From the NCBI GenBank assembly GCA_052169645.1, contig JBQNCA010000005.1:1-64000 (forward strand): DNA of 64,000 nt, given 5' to 3'. Under the pieces are notes generated by a model. That model searched no databases. It was not told the DNA's origin and saw nothing but the letters and a program-made list of their open reading frames with translations. The stretch is from JAIKWW01 sp052169645. GTDB taxonomy: Bacteria; Bacillota; Clostridia; Peptostreptococcales; Anaerovoracaceae. The translations under genes and the position numbers were made by a program. Below, in pieces: positions 1 through 9,269 of the stretch (within the stretch, counting starts at the first letter, position 1; each line of letters starts with the position of its first letter).

Positions 1-592
1 TAAAGCGCTCCCATTGTGAATGAGCCTCTGAATATTTGCCTGCATTCAGATACGCAAATCCTAAATAGTAATGAACCATGTCTATATACGGCGCTAAAGC
101 TTCAAGCTTTAAAAGGATTTCAAAGACTTCCTCCTTGAAATCCTTTATGCGGTCAATATCATCACTGCCGTCATATATATTACGGCATACCAGCATATAA
201 TTAAAAAGTGCATCCTGGTCGTCAGGGGCTATTTCCAAAGCCGCCCTGAAAGAGATGCAGGCTCTTTCCAAATCGCCTTTCTTTGCCTGTTCTATACCTA
301 CAAGAACTATAGCCTTAACTATATCCTTATTCACATAATTAAGAAAATTTATGTATTGCGGTGCAAATTGAAATGAAGGATTTATTCCTATTATATTTAT
401 CATGCCGAGAGTAAAATGCTTGAACTCTATTCCCTGATCCTCGACAAGAGTTTCTACCTGCTCCTTTTTTACTGGCATGGGAACATTGCGCATAAAGTCA
501 AGATGTTCACGCTTCACATATTCAGGCATCAGCTCCAAAAAAACGTATTCATCCAAATAGGTGAAAAAATATTTATCAAGCCGTTTACTCAT
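1..592 (-). CDS. TPR-repeat protein, 3' end cut by window edge
   Basis: The minus strand is open from an ATG at 592 to the first base of the window (about 197 codons, no stop). An AAGGGG ribosome binding site lies 8 bases before the ATG. The protein starts MSKRLDKYFF and has no signal peptide or membrane segment. From about residue 95 it carries tetratricopeptide-like helices (EQAKKGDLERACISFRAALE, then a second unit near residue 170 containing HYYLGFAYLNAGKYSEA). TPR units bind partner proteins, so this is probably a cytoplasmic scaffold, but no specific role can be assigned. It starts 17 nt after the radical SAM gene and is probably the distal gene of the same transcript. Confidence 0.75.
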   Translation of the reverse strand, partial: MSKRLDKYFFTYLDEYVFLELMPEYVKREHLDFMRNVPMPVKKEQVETLVEDQGIEFKHFTLGMINIIGINPSFQFAPQYINFLNYVNKDIVKAIVLVGIEQAKKGDLERACISFRAALEIAPDDQDALFNYMLVCRNIYDGSDDIDRIKDFKEEVFEILLKLEALAPYIDMVHYYLGFAYLNAGKYSEAHSQWERF

Positions 593-609
593 ACATATCC
601 CCTTTTGTA

Positions 610-1482
610 CTATAGCATCCTGAATCTTTCGTCCTTCCACATTTCACTGTGGTTTTGAGCAGTCCGCAGCTGATTGAGCATGCGCTCCTTATCCTGAGGC
701 AGGTCTCCCTTTAACGCCACATAATTTGAGGCATGATTGCTGCGGAATATACATTTGTTTTTCACATTAATATTTTCCAGCATCAGCTCCGCCTCCTTCA
801 GCACCTCCTCCGGCGTCAGAAGTTCAAACTCGCCTCGTTGATGCTGCTCGTAAAGGGGAGTTCCGGGCACGAGCATCAATGTGAGAAAGCTCGCATATGT
901 AGGTTCCATTTCTGAAATCATAGTACCTGTATCTATGGCATTTTCTCTCCACAGCTCTCTGCCGCCTATACCTGACAAAAATGTCAGTGAAGTTTCAATC
1001 CCGATACGATTTACCCGCTGTACAGCCTCTATAAGTTCTTCACGAGTTTCCCCCTTCTGTATGCGTTTCAAAATTTCCGGATTACCTGATTCCACTCCTA
1101 TATAAAGTATGGTAATGCCGTTATCACGCAACTCGGCAAGCTCCTCATCGGACTTTCGCAGGACATCCTTGGCTCTGCCGTAAATACCGACTCTCTCACA
1201 TTCAGGAAACTGTTCTTTTATCCTATCTAATATTGAAAGCAAATATTCATTTTTACATACAAGCGCATCGCCGTCAGCCAGAAAAATCCTGCCTACCTTG
1301 CGATAATATTCCCTCGCCATGCGCAGATCTTCATACACCTCTTCAAGCTTTCTTATCCTGAATTTCTTTGCTTTAAAAGAACCGCAAAACGTACATTTAT
1401 TGTGTGCACAGCCTATAGTCACCTGCAGTATGTAGCTGTACGCCTCGCTCGGAGGTCTGTATATATCACCCTCGTACCTCAT
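610..1482 (-). CDS. Radical SAM protein
   Basis: This 290-residue protein has a radical SAM core. The cluster motif near residue 25 is CAHNKCTFC, a CX4CX2C arrangement where the classical motif is CX3CX2C. The next strand pattern (FLADGDALV) and a later IGVESGNPEIL segment fit the S-adenosylmethionine-binding TIM barrel. The opening YRPPSEAYSYIL is shared by a group of Clostridia proteins often listed only as radical SAM. The expected chemistry is reductive cleavage of SAM at a [4Fe-4S] cluster; the substrate is unknown. There is no SPASM or B12 domain. An AAGGAG ribosome binding site precedes the ATG, and argS ends 11 nt upstream. Confidence 0.85.
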   Translation of the reverse strand: MRYEGDIYRPPSEAYSYILQVTIGCAHNKCTFCGSFKAKKFRIRKLEEVYEDLRMAREYYRKVGRIFLADGDALVCKNEYLLSILDRIKEQFPECERVGIYGRAKDVLRKSDEELAELRDNGITILYIGVESGNPEILKRIQKGETREELIEAVQRVNRIGIETSLTFLSGIGGRELWRENAIDTGTMISEMEPTYASFLTLMLVPGTPLYEQHQRGEFELLTPEEVLKEAELMLENINVKNKCIFRSNHASNYVALKGDLPQDKERMLNQLRTAQNHSEMWKDERFRML

Positions 1483-1493
1483 GTTTTTTCTCC

Positions 1494-3215
1494 TTACATT
1501 CTATCCGGAGCACTCATTCCGAGCAGATTCAAACCGTTTTCTATAGTTGTGCGGGCAGCCGCTACTATTGCAAGCCTTGCTCTTCTCTCGGCTTCATCCT
1601 CAACGAGTATGCGCTCATCATGATAAAATCTGTTAAATTCCTGTGCAACATCTATGATATGACGAGTAATTATCGAAGGCTCATACTTTGCAGCCGCCTC
1701 TTCCACAATATCCGGAAAGCTCCCTATAAGCCTCATCAGCCTGTAATCCGGATCGCTCGTAACAAGAGACATGTCCGGCTCAACAGTTCCGTTTGCAATA
1801 TTTTTCGCATCATTCTCCGCTCTGCGCAATACGCTGGCTGCACGAGCATGTGTATATTGAACATAGGGACCGGTCTCTCCGTCAAAATTTAAAACCTTAT
1901 CCCATGAAAAGACGTAATCTTTTATACGATTATTGGACAATTCCTGAAATATTACCGCACCTATACCTACTTCTCTTGCGGTTTTTTCCAAATCATCTCC
2001 GCCCGCATTTTTTTCCTTTACAATCTCACGAGTCTTATCTATGGCATTGTTCAAAACATCCAAAAGGAATACGACTTTACCTTTACGGGTAGACATAGTT
2101 CCGTCTTCAAGGCTGACCATTCCGAAAGGTACATGTACACAATCTTCGCTCCACTCATATCCCATTTTTTCAAGAACCTTGTAAAGCTGTTTAAAATGTA
2201 AATTCTGCTGGGAAGCTACCACATATAAGCTCTTGTAAAAATCATAGGTTTCACGGCGATATAAAGCTGCCGCCAAATCTCTCGTCATATAAAGTGTAGA
2301 GCCGTCGCTCTTTTTTATAAGTGCAGGAGGCAGGTCATATTCTTCCAGATCAACGACAGTTGCGCCGTCCGATTCTCTGAGAAGCTTTTTTTCTTCGAGA
2401 ATATTCACCACATTATCAAGCTTGTCCGAATAGAAGCTTTCTCCCGCATAGGAATCAAACTCTATATCAAGCAAATCATAAACATATTGAAATTCCTTGA
2501 GGCTTTCTTCCCTGAACCACCGCCACAGCTCATATTCTTCTTTTTCCCCGTTTTCCAGCTTGGTAAACGTATCTCTTGCAGCATCTTCCAAAGAAGGATC
2601 CTTCTCCGCTTCTTCATGGAATTTTACATAATATGAAAGCAGTGTTTTTATAGGCTCTCTCTCCACATCTTCTTTATTGCCCCATTTTCTGTAAGCTACA
2701 ATCATCTTTCCGAACTGAGTGCCATAATCGCCGAGATGATTTATCCTTACGACGTCATAGCCGAGAAAATTAAAAATCTTATATAACGAATTGCCTATTA
2801 CCGTGCTTCTTATGTGACCTATATGAAAAGGCTTTGCTATATTGGGAGATGAAAAATCTATCGTTATTCTCTTGCCCTTTCCTTCAATACCGCCACCGTA
2901 ATTCTTTCCTTCGGCAAGAATTTTATTAAAAATTTCCTTCTCCGTCGCAGCCCTGTTCATATAAAAGTTGACATATGCATTTGCACTTTTTACTTCAAAA
3001 AAAGTCGGATTCGATTCCAGCGCCGCCGCTATATCTGCGGCTATAGCCTGAGGAGCCTTGTGCATGGTCTTAGCCAATCTGAAACAAGGAAATGCATAGT
3101 CTCCCATGGAAGCGTCAGGTGGCAGCTCTATCATAGATGCTATTTCATCAGTCTCCATACCCTCTACTATATCAACCAGTATCCGTGCAATATTTTTTTT
3201 CTGTTCTTTTATCAT
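1494..3215 (-). CDS. argS: Arginyl-tRNA synthetase
   Basis: This class I aminoacyl-tRNA synthetase (573 residues, normal length) charges tRNA-Arg with arginine in the cytoplasm. The N-terminal part is the ArgRS additional domain that contacts the tRNA D-loop. The HIGH signature appears as KPFHIGHIRS. The second catalytic loop is MSTRKGK, a diverged KMSKS typical of ArgRS. The C-terminus is the DALR anticodon-binding domain (YTHARAASVLRR onward). A TTG lies in frame five codons upstream, but GGAG sits 9 nt before the ATG at 3215, so that start is preferred. It lies 45 nt after the DUF523 gene. Confidence 0.97.
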   Translation of the reverse strand: MIKEQKKNIARILVDIVEGMETDEIASMIELPPDASMGDYAFPCFRLAKTMHKAPQAIAADIAAALESNPTFFEVKSANAYVNFYMNRAATEKEIFNKILAEGKNYGGGIEGKGKRITIDFSSPNIAKPFHIGHIRSTVIGNSLYKIFNFLGYDVVRINHLGDYGTQFGKMIVAYRKWGNKEDVEREPIKTLLSYYVKFHEEAEKDPSLEDAARDTFTKLENGEKEEYELWRWFREESLKEFQYVYDLLDIEFDSYAGESFYSDKLDNVVNILEEKKLLRESDGATVVDLEEYDLPPALIKKSDGSTLYMTRDLAAALYRRETYDFYKSLYVVASQQNLHFKQLYKVLEKMGYEWSEDCVHVPFGMVSLEDGTMSTRKGKVVFLLDVLNNAIDKTREIVKEKNAGGDDLEKTAREVGIGAVIFQELSNNRIKDYVFSWDKVLNFDGETGPYVQYTHARAASVLRRAENDAKNIANGTVEPDMSLVTSDPDYRLMRLIGSFPDIVEEAAAKYEPSIITRHIIDVAQEFNRFYHDERILVEDEAERRARLAIVAAARTTIENGLNLLGMSAPDRM

Positions 3216-3260
3216 ATTAATATTCTCCAAAAAATAACAATCATAAATTATTATTAAAAT

Positions 3261-3698
3261 TCAAAGCTGCAAATCCTGCGGTAATATGAGTTTTATTCCG
3301 GCAGCTCTGAATAAAGCCGCTGCAATTCCGTCTCCCTCTATCAGCTTTCCGCTGAAGCTGCCGTCATATATCATACCTGTTCCGCAAGAGGGACTCCTCG
3401 GCATAAGTATAGCGGCTTCTATAGGTTCCGATTCGGAATCGGAAGCTTCCTTTGCAGTTTTCCATGCTTCTTCGGCTCCATGCTTAAACGCCTCTGTTAA
3501 ATCCTCTCCATTCTTTGAAACGACTCTGTTTCCCAAAATTTCGGCAGGAACTCTCGGAGCCTTTAATCCGCCCTGAGTCTCCGGACAAATTGCTATGTAT
3601 TTTTTATCGCTCAAGAATTTGAGCACTTTTTCATTTCGATTATGTCCGCCGTTATATTTGCATTCTATACCGAGCAGACATGCGCTTACGATATACAT
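3261..3698 (-). CDS. DUF523 family protein
   Basis: A 145-residue protein of the DUF523 (YbbK-like) family. The N-terminus carries the family hallmark CLLGIECKYNGG, followed by ICPETQGGL and PRVPAEI, and a later SPSCGTG. The four conserved cysteines suggest a metal or cluster site, but the biochemical role is not known. The start is the ATG at 3698, which has AGGTGA 8 nt upstream; a GTG four codons earlier overlaps that site and is less likely. It lies between mutS2 and argS in the housekeeping run. Confidence 0.85.
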   Translation of the reverse strand: MYIVSACLLGIECKYNGGHNRNEKVLKFLSDKKYIAICPETQGGLKAPRVPAEILGNRVVSKNGEDLTEAFKHGAEEAWKTAKEASDSESEPIEAAILMPRSPSCGTGMIYDGSFSGKLIEGDGIAAALFRAAGIKLILPQDLQL

Positions 3699-3772
3699 GT
3701 TATCTTTCACCTATTTCAGCTTAAGCAAAATGCTTCTCCAACAGCTTTTAATAAGCTTCAACGGCACCTGAT

Positions 3773-6157
3773 TTATTTCAGTTTAACCAGGGTAGCCCCT
3801 TCACCGCCTTCATAGTAGCTTGCCGATTCGAAGCTTTTAACATGAGGATGATGACTGAATAAATCTCTCAATCCGTTCCTCAATGTTCCGGTGCCCCTTC
3901 CGTGTACGATTGAAACTTCCGTCAAACCCGACATGTATGCATCATCAAGATATTTATCAACCTCTATGACAGCTTCATCCAAAGTTTTTCCTATAACATT
4001 TATGCTCGCAGATATATTCATAGTTTTTTCTTTGTAAAGCTTGCCATAGCGGGTTTTTTCAAAATGCTTCTGCACACCGCTTTCTTCTATTTTAGTAATA
4101 TCGGAAAGAGATACCTTAATCTTGATAATTCCTATCTGTACAAAAAGCTCGTCTTTTGCATCGGGAAAACTCGCTACCGTACCTTTTTGCCCAAGTGTCA
4201 CGACATTTACACGATCACCCGGTTTAATATCGTTTCTGGATGCCGGCTTTGTATTTATCGGAATCTGTTGTTCGGAGCTTTCGTGATATTGCTCTTTTTT
4301 ATGTCGTATGCGTCGGCTCAGCTCCTGCTGCCTTTTGCGAGCTTCAGTTCCTGATTTCGCAGCTTCCCGCTCTATTTCTCTAAGCTCGGACTTTACCTCG
4401 TCGGCAAAATCCCGTGCCTCGATCAGCATATCCTCCGCTTCCGCACGGGCTTTCTCCATTACACGAATACGCTTTGCTTCCAGCTCCCGTTCACGGCGTT
4501 CTATCTCTGCACGCCGTTTTTCCAACTCCTCTGAAAGTTCTCTTAGTGCATTAAGCTCGGCTTCAGCCGTCTTTCTGTCCGCCTCTATTGCAGTCACGAC
4601 GTTTTCAAACTCTATTTCATCGGAATCCAACAGGCTCTGTGCATTTTCTATTATATTCCGAGGCAGTCCGAGCTTCTTGGAAATTTCAAAAGCATTGGAT
4701 CTGCCCGGAGTTCCCGTTATCAATCTGTATGTAGGGCTCAGGGTTTCTATATCAAATTCCATTGAAGCATTTTCCACGCCCTCGGTAGACAGCGCATATT
4801 TTTTCAGCTCGCTGTAGTGCGTGGTCGCAAAAATCATCGCTCCTCTATTTGCCAGCTCCTCAAGAACAGCTATGGCAAGAGCCGCACCCTCGACAGGGTC
4901 GGTGCCCGCACCCAGTTCGTCCATCAGCACAAGAGTTTTTTCATCAGCCTTTTCAACTATATCTACTATATTTTTCATATGTGATGAAAATGTACTCATA
5001 CTCTGTTCTATACTCTGTTCGTCGCCTATATCCGCATAGATTTTGTTCATTACGGGGAGCATGCTCCCCTCGGCGGCAGGTATATGTAAACCCGCCTGTG
5101 TCATAAGCATCATAAGCCCGACAGTTTTCAAGGTTACAGTCTTCCCTCCGGTATTCGGTCCGGTTATTATGAGAGTCCTGTAGCCGCATCCTGCCGATAT
5201 ATCTATCGGAACGGCTGTGTCTTTATCTATCAGAGGATGTCTACCTCTGCGTATATCTATAAATCCGTCGGGCGACAGCCTTGCGGCAAATCCGCCTTGT
5301 TTGACCGACAATTTCCCTTTGGCAAAGATTACATCGAGTATTGTAAGATATTTTTGGTTGTTTATTATATGTCTTATAGCGACTCCGACCTCTGAGGACA
5401 GCTGTGCCAATATTCTGTGGATTTCTTCCTTTTCTTTTATTTCAAGCTCCCGGATTTCATTGTTAATTTCGACAACAGCCTGCGGCTCTATAAACAAGGT
5501 CGCTCCTGTAGACGATCTGTCATGGATAATGCCCGGAAAACGGCTGCGATTTTCCTGCTTTACCGGCAGTACCGATCTGCCGTCTCGCATAGTTATAACG
5601 GGATCCGCCAAAAGCTCCCTGTTCGTCGATGAGGAAATCATAGCGTTAAGGCGATTTCTCGCCGATTGCCTTTGGCGGGTTATTTTGCTGCGAATATCTC
5701 TCAAAGCCGGACTTGCCGCATCGGACATTTCCTCTGCTGAAACGATGCAGCGTCCTATATGCTCCGCAAGTTTAACTTCAGGATTTATAACCTCCAGATA
5801 GCTTTTTATCTTCGGTGCTCCCGTAAGCTCTTCATCTTTTAAAAATGCCGTTACCTCCGCCGCAGCCACCAGGCTCGAACGAATACCGAGAAGTTCTCCC
5901 ATTGACAGAACTCCGCCTTTTTCCGCATATCTCGCATGTTTTTTTACATCCGATAATCCGCCCAAAGGAAGTGTTCCTTTATGCAGAATAACGGAAACCG
6001 CCTCATCGGTTTCCGTCAACAGATCTTTAATTTCATGCTCCTCTGTAAGCGGAATAAGTTCATCTACAGATTTTTTCGCCATAGACGACACCGCCTCCTG
6101 ACGGAGCGATTCTTTTATTTTATCAAATTCAAGTATTCTATAAACCTTTTCATTCAT
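3773..6157 (-). CDS. mutS2: Endonuclease/ATPase MutS2
   Basis: MutS2 (794 residues) is a MutS homologue without the mismatch-recognition domain. In other bacteria it suppresses homologous recombination and acts in ribosome rescue. Visible parts are the core and lever helices, Walker A GPNTGGKT near residue 333, Walker B LVLMDELGAGTDP, a long charged coiled coil (about residues 505-640), and a C-terminal Smr domain with VHGRGTGTLR. The first Smr motif, usually LDLRG, is diverged to NVIGKTLDEA. Two in-frame ATGs compete; the one at 6157 has GAGG 9 nt upstream, while the ATG at 6163 would be only 3 nt away. zapA lies 24 nt upstream, a common pairing in Firmicutes. Confidence 0.96.
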   Translation of the reverse strand: MNEKVYRILEFDKIKESLRQEAVSSMAKKSVDELIPLTEEHEIKDLLTETDEAVSVILHKGTLPLGGLSDVKKHARYAEKGGVLSMGELLGIRSSLVAAAEVTAFLKDEELTGAPKIKSYLEVINPEVKLAEHIGRCIVSAEEMSDAASPALRDIRSKITRQRQSARNRLNAMISSSTNRELLADPVITMRDGRSVLPVKQENRSRFPGIIHDRSSTGATLFIEPQAVVEINNEIRELEIKEKEEIHRILAQLSSEVGVAIRHIINNQKYLTILDVIFAKGKLSVKQGGFAARLSPDGFIDIRRGRHPLIDKDTAVPIDISAGCGYRTLIITGPNTGGKTVTLKTVGLMMLMTQAGLHIPAAEGSMLPVMNKIYADIGDEQSIEQSMSTFSSHMKNIVDIVEKADEKTLVLMDELGAGTDPVEGAALAIAVLEELANRGAMIFATTHYSELKKYALSTEGVENASMEFDIETLSPTYRLITGTPGRSNAFEISKKLGLPRNIIENAQSLLDSDEIEFENVVTAIEADRKTAEAELNALRELSEELEKRRAEIERRERELEAKRIRVMEKARAEAEDMLIEARDFADEVKSELREIEREAAKSGTEARKRQQELSRRIRHKKEQYHESSEQQIPINTKPASRNDIKPGDRVNVVTLGQKGTVASFPDAKDELFVQIGIIKIKVSLSDITKIEESGVQKHFEKTRYGKLYKEKTMNISASINVIGKTLDEAVIEVDKYLDDAYMSGLTEVSIVHGRGTGTLRNGLRDLFSHHPHVKSFESASYYEGGEGATLVKLK

Positions 6158-6181
6158 AGGCATTCGCCTCTTTTATCGTAA

Positions 6182-6814
6182 TCATGCTTGAGGCTTGGCT
6201 TTTTTCAATGAATCAAGCTCATTTTTAAGCTGTATATTTTCCATTTGAATATCAAAAAAGCTGCTCTCAAGTTCCTTGTATTTTCGTTTTGCATCAGCTG
6301 CATCCTCGGAATCCTTCCGCACTGTAGCGGCATTTCGAGCCTGTGCTTCTTCTATCTGAGCGGAGGATGCCGCCAGTTGATTTTCAAGCTCTTCAATACG
6401 CTTTTTAGAAATTTCCAATTCCTCGGTAACTCTGTTCAATTCCACATTCTTTGTATTGAAAATTCTCTGCATTTCCTGAAGCCTGTCTATGCTGTTCTGT
6501 GCATCTTCCCTGTATTGTTTGAGTCCGGACTTCGCTTCTTCCCACATTGTTTCGAAGTGAGCAACATCTTTCTGCAAATCGGCTATTTCGCCCGCCTGCT
6601 CCTCACTCTTGTCACGCACGTCGAAATAATCGTTTGTCACATTTACCGCAGTGAGAACCGCCAGCGACGATACGGACATCTGCGGAGCAGCCGCCGCTAT
6701 TTCACTCATCATATCGTCCACATAACGAGCCACCTCTCGAATCTGTTCCTCCGAGCTGCTTCCGGCTATCGTGTATTCCTGTCCGTAGATAGTTACAGTT
6801 TCTCTGTTTCCCAT
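6182..6814 (-). CDS. zapA: Cell division protein ZapA with extended coiled coil
   Basis: ZapA bundles FtsZ protofilaments at the division ring. Residues 1-95 match the ZapA globular head and first helix (VTIYGQEYTIAG, then SSLAVLTAVNVTNDYFD). Residues 95-205 form a long heptad-like coiled coil rich in Glu, Lys and Gln. At 210 residues it is about twice the length of Escherichia coli or Bacillus ZapA, a form seen in clostridia. The ribosome binding site AAGGAGGT is strong. It is 33 nt after pheT and 24 nt before mutS2. Confidence 0.9.
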   Translation of the reverse strand: MGNRETVTIYGQEYTIAGSSSEEQIREVARYVDDMMSEIAAAAPQMSVSSLAVLTAVNVTNDYFDVRDKSEEQAGEIADLQKDVAHFETMWEEAKSGLKQYREDAQNSIDRLQEMQRIFNTKNVELNRVTEELEISKKRIEELENQLAASSAQIEEAQARNAATVRKDSEDAADAKRKYKELESSFFDIQMENIQLKNELDSLKKAKPQA

Positions 6815-6847
6815 CTCAGTATTACCTCCTTGCTGCCTCGCATAGCA

Positions 6848-9253
6848 TCATACTTCTCTGAGAATAATGCCCAGCTTTTCTTCAAGTGCTTTCAGAATCT
6901 CGGAATGTAACTTTGTAACCTCTTCGTCGGTCAGCGTTTTCTCACTGTCCCTGTATCTCAGGGCAAAAGCGACACTCTTCTTGCCGTGGGCAATCTGTTT
7001 TCCTCTGTAAACATCGAACAGCTCTACCTTCTCAAGGAGCTTGCCGCCCGCTTCCTTTATTATCTCGATAATATCTCCCACCTGCATCGAATCTTCCGCA
7101 ACAAGAGCTATATCTCTTGTAATTGCGGGATATTTAGGAAGAGGTGTATATATGGTGACGGTGTTCATAAGAGCTGCAATTGTTGAGAACAATAATTCGC
7201 ATGTATATACCGGAACATCTATACCGTATCTCTCCGCCACATCAGGGTGCATTTGCCCGACAGTTCCTATCATCGCAGGCTCGCTCAGAATATTCGCACA
7301 ACGTCCCGGATGATACATGGCAAGTCTGCTTTCAGCCATATATCGATGTTCTTTAATTCCGAAAAGCTCCAACAATCCGTCTATAACCCCTTTAATTGTA
7401 TAGAAATCGACATCGTCACCGTACATTCCTATGCAAAGTCCCTCCGCTTCCACCGGCTGACCGTCACAATTTATAGGCTCGTTATTAAACACTCTGCCGA
7501 TTTCAAAGAAGGCTACCTGCTTGTTGCCCATAGCATAGTTACGAGCCAACACATCCATCATACTCGGCGTGAGCATGGTGCGCATTACGCTGTTGTCCTC
7601 TCCGAGAGGATTAATTATCTTTACAAAATTTCTCTTTGAAATATCTGTTTGCGATATGCCGATTTTATCCACACTCTTTGGACTGACAAAGGAATATGTC
7701 AAAACCTCGCTCAGCCCCATAGAAGTAAGCACGGATCTCGTTTTCCTGCGTTTTTCTTCCATCGGAGTAAGCTTTGCCACATCGGCATTTGCAGGTAAGG
7801 TTGTTTTGAGCCTGTCATAGCCGTACAGCCTTGCGACTTCTTCTACAAAATCCACTTCTTCCAACAGATCCTGACGTACGGTAGGCGGAGTTACCGTCAA
7901 ATTTCCGTTGCCGTCGGTTTCGACTTTCATCTCCAGACTTTCAAATATATTTGTCATATACTCCTCAGTCAATTCCGTACCGAGCACGGCATTGATGCGG
8001 GCAGTTCTGACAGCTACGGGCTTTGCTTCCTGTTTTTCCGGATAAATATCTATAATGCCTCCGACTACGGTTCCGCAGCCCAGCTCTTCTACGAGTCGGC
8101 ACACTCTGTCCGCAGCTTCTGCACAAAGATTCGCATCTATGCCTTTTTCAAAACGTCCCGATGCTTCTGTACGAAGTGCGAGCTGCTTTGAAGATGCCCT
8201 TATGGAATCCATATCAAAATTTGCAGCTTCCAAGACTACCATAGAGGTGTCTTTTCTGATTTCCGAATTAAGTCCGCCCATGATGCCTGCAATGCCTATA
8301 TGCTTTTTTGTATCGCTTATCATAAGTATATCATGAGAAAGCTTTCTTTCAGTTCCGTCAAGAGTTGTAAAGACTTCGCCGTCTTCAGCCCTGTCCACTA
8401 TTATTTTATTTCCCTCAATATCTCTTATGTCAAAAGCATGAAGCGGCTGTCCGTACTCCAGCATTACAAAATTAGTAATATCGACCATATTATTTATGGG
8501 TCTCATGCCTGCATGCATCAGCCGCTTTTGCATCCACCAAGGGGATGCTCCCACTTTTACATCCTTTATAACTCTTGCGGTATAGCGCTTGCAAAGCTCG
8601 GTATCTTTCACTTCAACCTGCACATATTCGGAGACATCCCCCTCTTCATGCTCCGCTCCCGTAACAGGTCGTTTCAGCGGAGCGCCGAACACTGCGGAAG
8701 CTTCTCGTGCCATTCCTATCATCGACAGACAATCCGGACGATTAGGAGTGATTTCAAAATCTACAATATAATCAAAAAGTCCCAACGCTTCCTCTATAGG
8801 AGTTCCCGGCTTGAGACCGTCATCCAAAATCCAAATTCCGTCCTTTATATTTACATCTATAACCTTGTCATCATAACCCAGCTCCGCTGCCGAACACAGC
8901 ATGCCGTCAGACTCAATTCCTCTGAGCTTGCTTTTTTTTATAGTCGTTCCGTCGGGCAGCTTTCCTCCGTCGAGTATCACCGGAACCACTGCTCCTTCAA
9001 ACACATTTTTTGCTCCCGTAACTATCTGTACCGAAGACTTTTCTCCCGTGTCTACGGAACATATAAGGAGCTTATCAGCATCCGGATGACGTTCTATCTT
9101 TAATATCTTACCTACTGATATCTTTGAAAATTTTGTACCGCAGGATTCTACCGTTTCTATATTTGAACCTGACAGAATCATCTTATCCGCAAATTCCTCT
9201 ATCGGCACTTCTATATCAACATAATCTTTAAGCCATTTTACTGAAACTAACAT
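6848..9253 (-). CDS. pheT: Phenylalanyl-tRNA synthetase beta subunit
   Basis: The beta subunit (801 residues) of the alpha2-beta2 phenylalanyl-tRNA synthetase. Domains in order are the EMAP-like tRNA-binding domain (about 40-150), the B3/B4 editing domain that removes mischarged Tyr (about 210-390), the B5 domain (about 405-475), the catalytic-like core, and the C-terminal FDX-ACB anticodon-binding domain (last 90 residues, beginning near PLPKYPAITRDIALV). Length and domain order are standard. A GAGGT ribosome binding site precedes the ATG, and pheS ends 16 nt upstream, as expected for the two-gene operon. Confidence 0.98.
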   Translation of the reverse strand: MLVSVKWLKDYVDIEVPIEEFADKMILSGSNIETVESCGTKFSKISVGKILKIERHPDADKLLICSVDTGEKSSVQIVTGAKNVFEGAVVPVILDGGKLPDGTTIKKSKLRGIESDGMLCSAAELGYDDKVIDVNIKDGIWILDDGLKPGTPIEEALGLFDYIVDFEITPNRPDCLSMIGMAREASAVFGAPLKRPVTGAEHEEGDVSEYVQVEVKDTELCKRYTARVIKDVKVGASPWWMQKRLMHAGMRPINNMVDITNFVMLEYGQPLHAFDIRDIEGNKIIVDRAEDGEVFTTLDGTERKLSHDILMISDTKKHIGIAGIMGGLNSEIRKDTSMVVLEAANFDMDSIRASSKQLALRTEASGRFEKGIDANLCAEAADRVCRLVEELGCGTVVGGIIDIYPEKQEAKPVAVRTARINAVLGTELTEEYMTNIFESLEMKVETDGNGNLTVTPPTVRQDLLEEVDFVEEVARLYGYDRLKTTLPANADVAKLTPMEEKRRKTRSVLTSMGLSEVLTYSFVSPKSVDKIGISQTDISKRNFVKIINPLGEDNSVMRTMLTPSMMDVLARNYAMGNKQVAFFEIGRVFNNEPINCDGQPVEAEGLCIGMYGDDVDFYTIKGVIDGLLELFGIKEHRYMAESRLAMYHPGRCANILSEPAMIGTVGQMHPDVAERYGIDVPVYTCELLFSTIAALMNTVTIYTPLPKYPAITRDIALVAEDSMQVGDIIEIIKEAGGKLLEKVELFDVYRGKQIAHGKKSVAFALRYRDSEKTLTDEEVTKLHSEILKALEEKLGIILREV

Positions 9254-9269
9254 TCTATATTTACCTCGC

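Noticed and set aside
4308..4817. Plus-strand open frame of 169 codons, very Ser-rich
   Set aside because: It is antisense to the coiled-coil part of mutS2. The Ser/Arg-rich translation is the usual shadow of Glu/Ala/Leu codons on the other strand, and there is no ribosome binding site.
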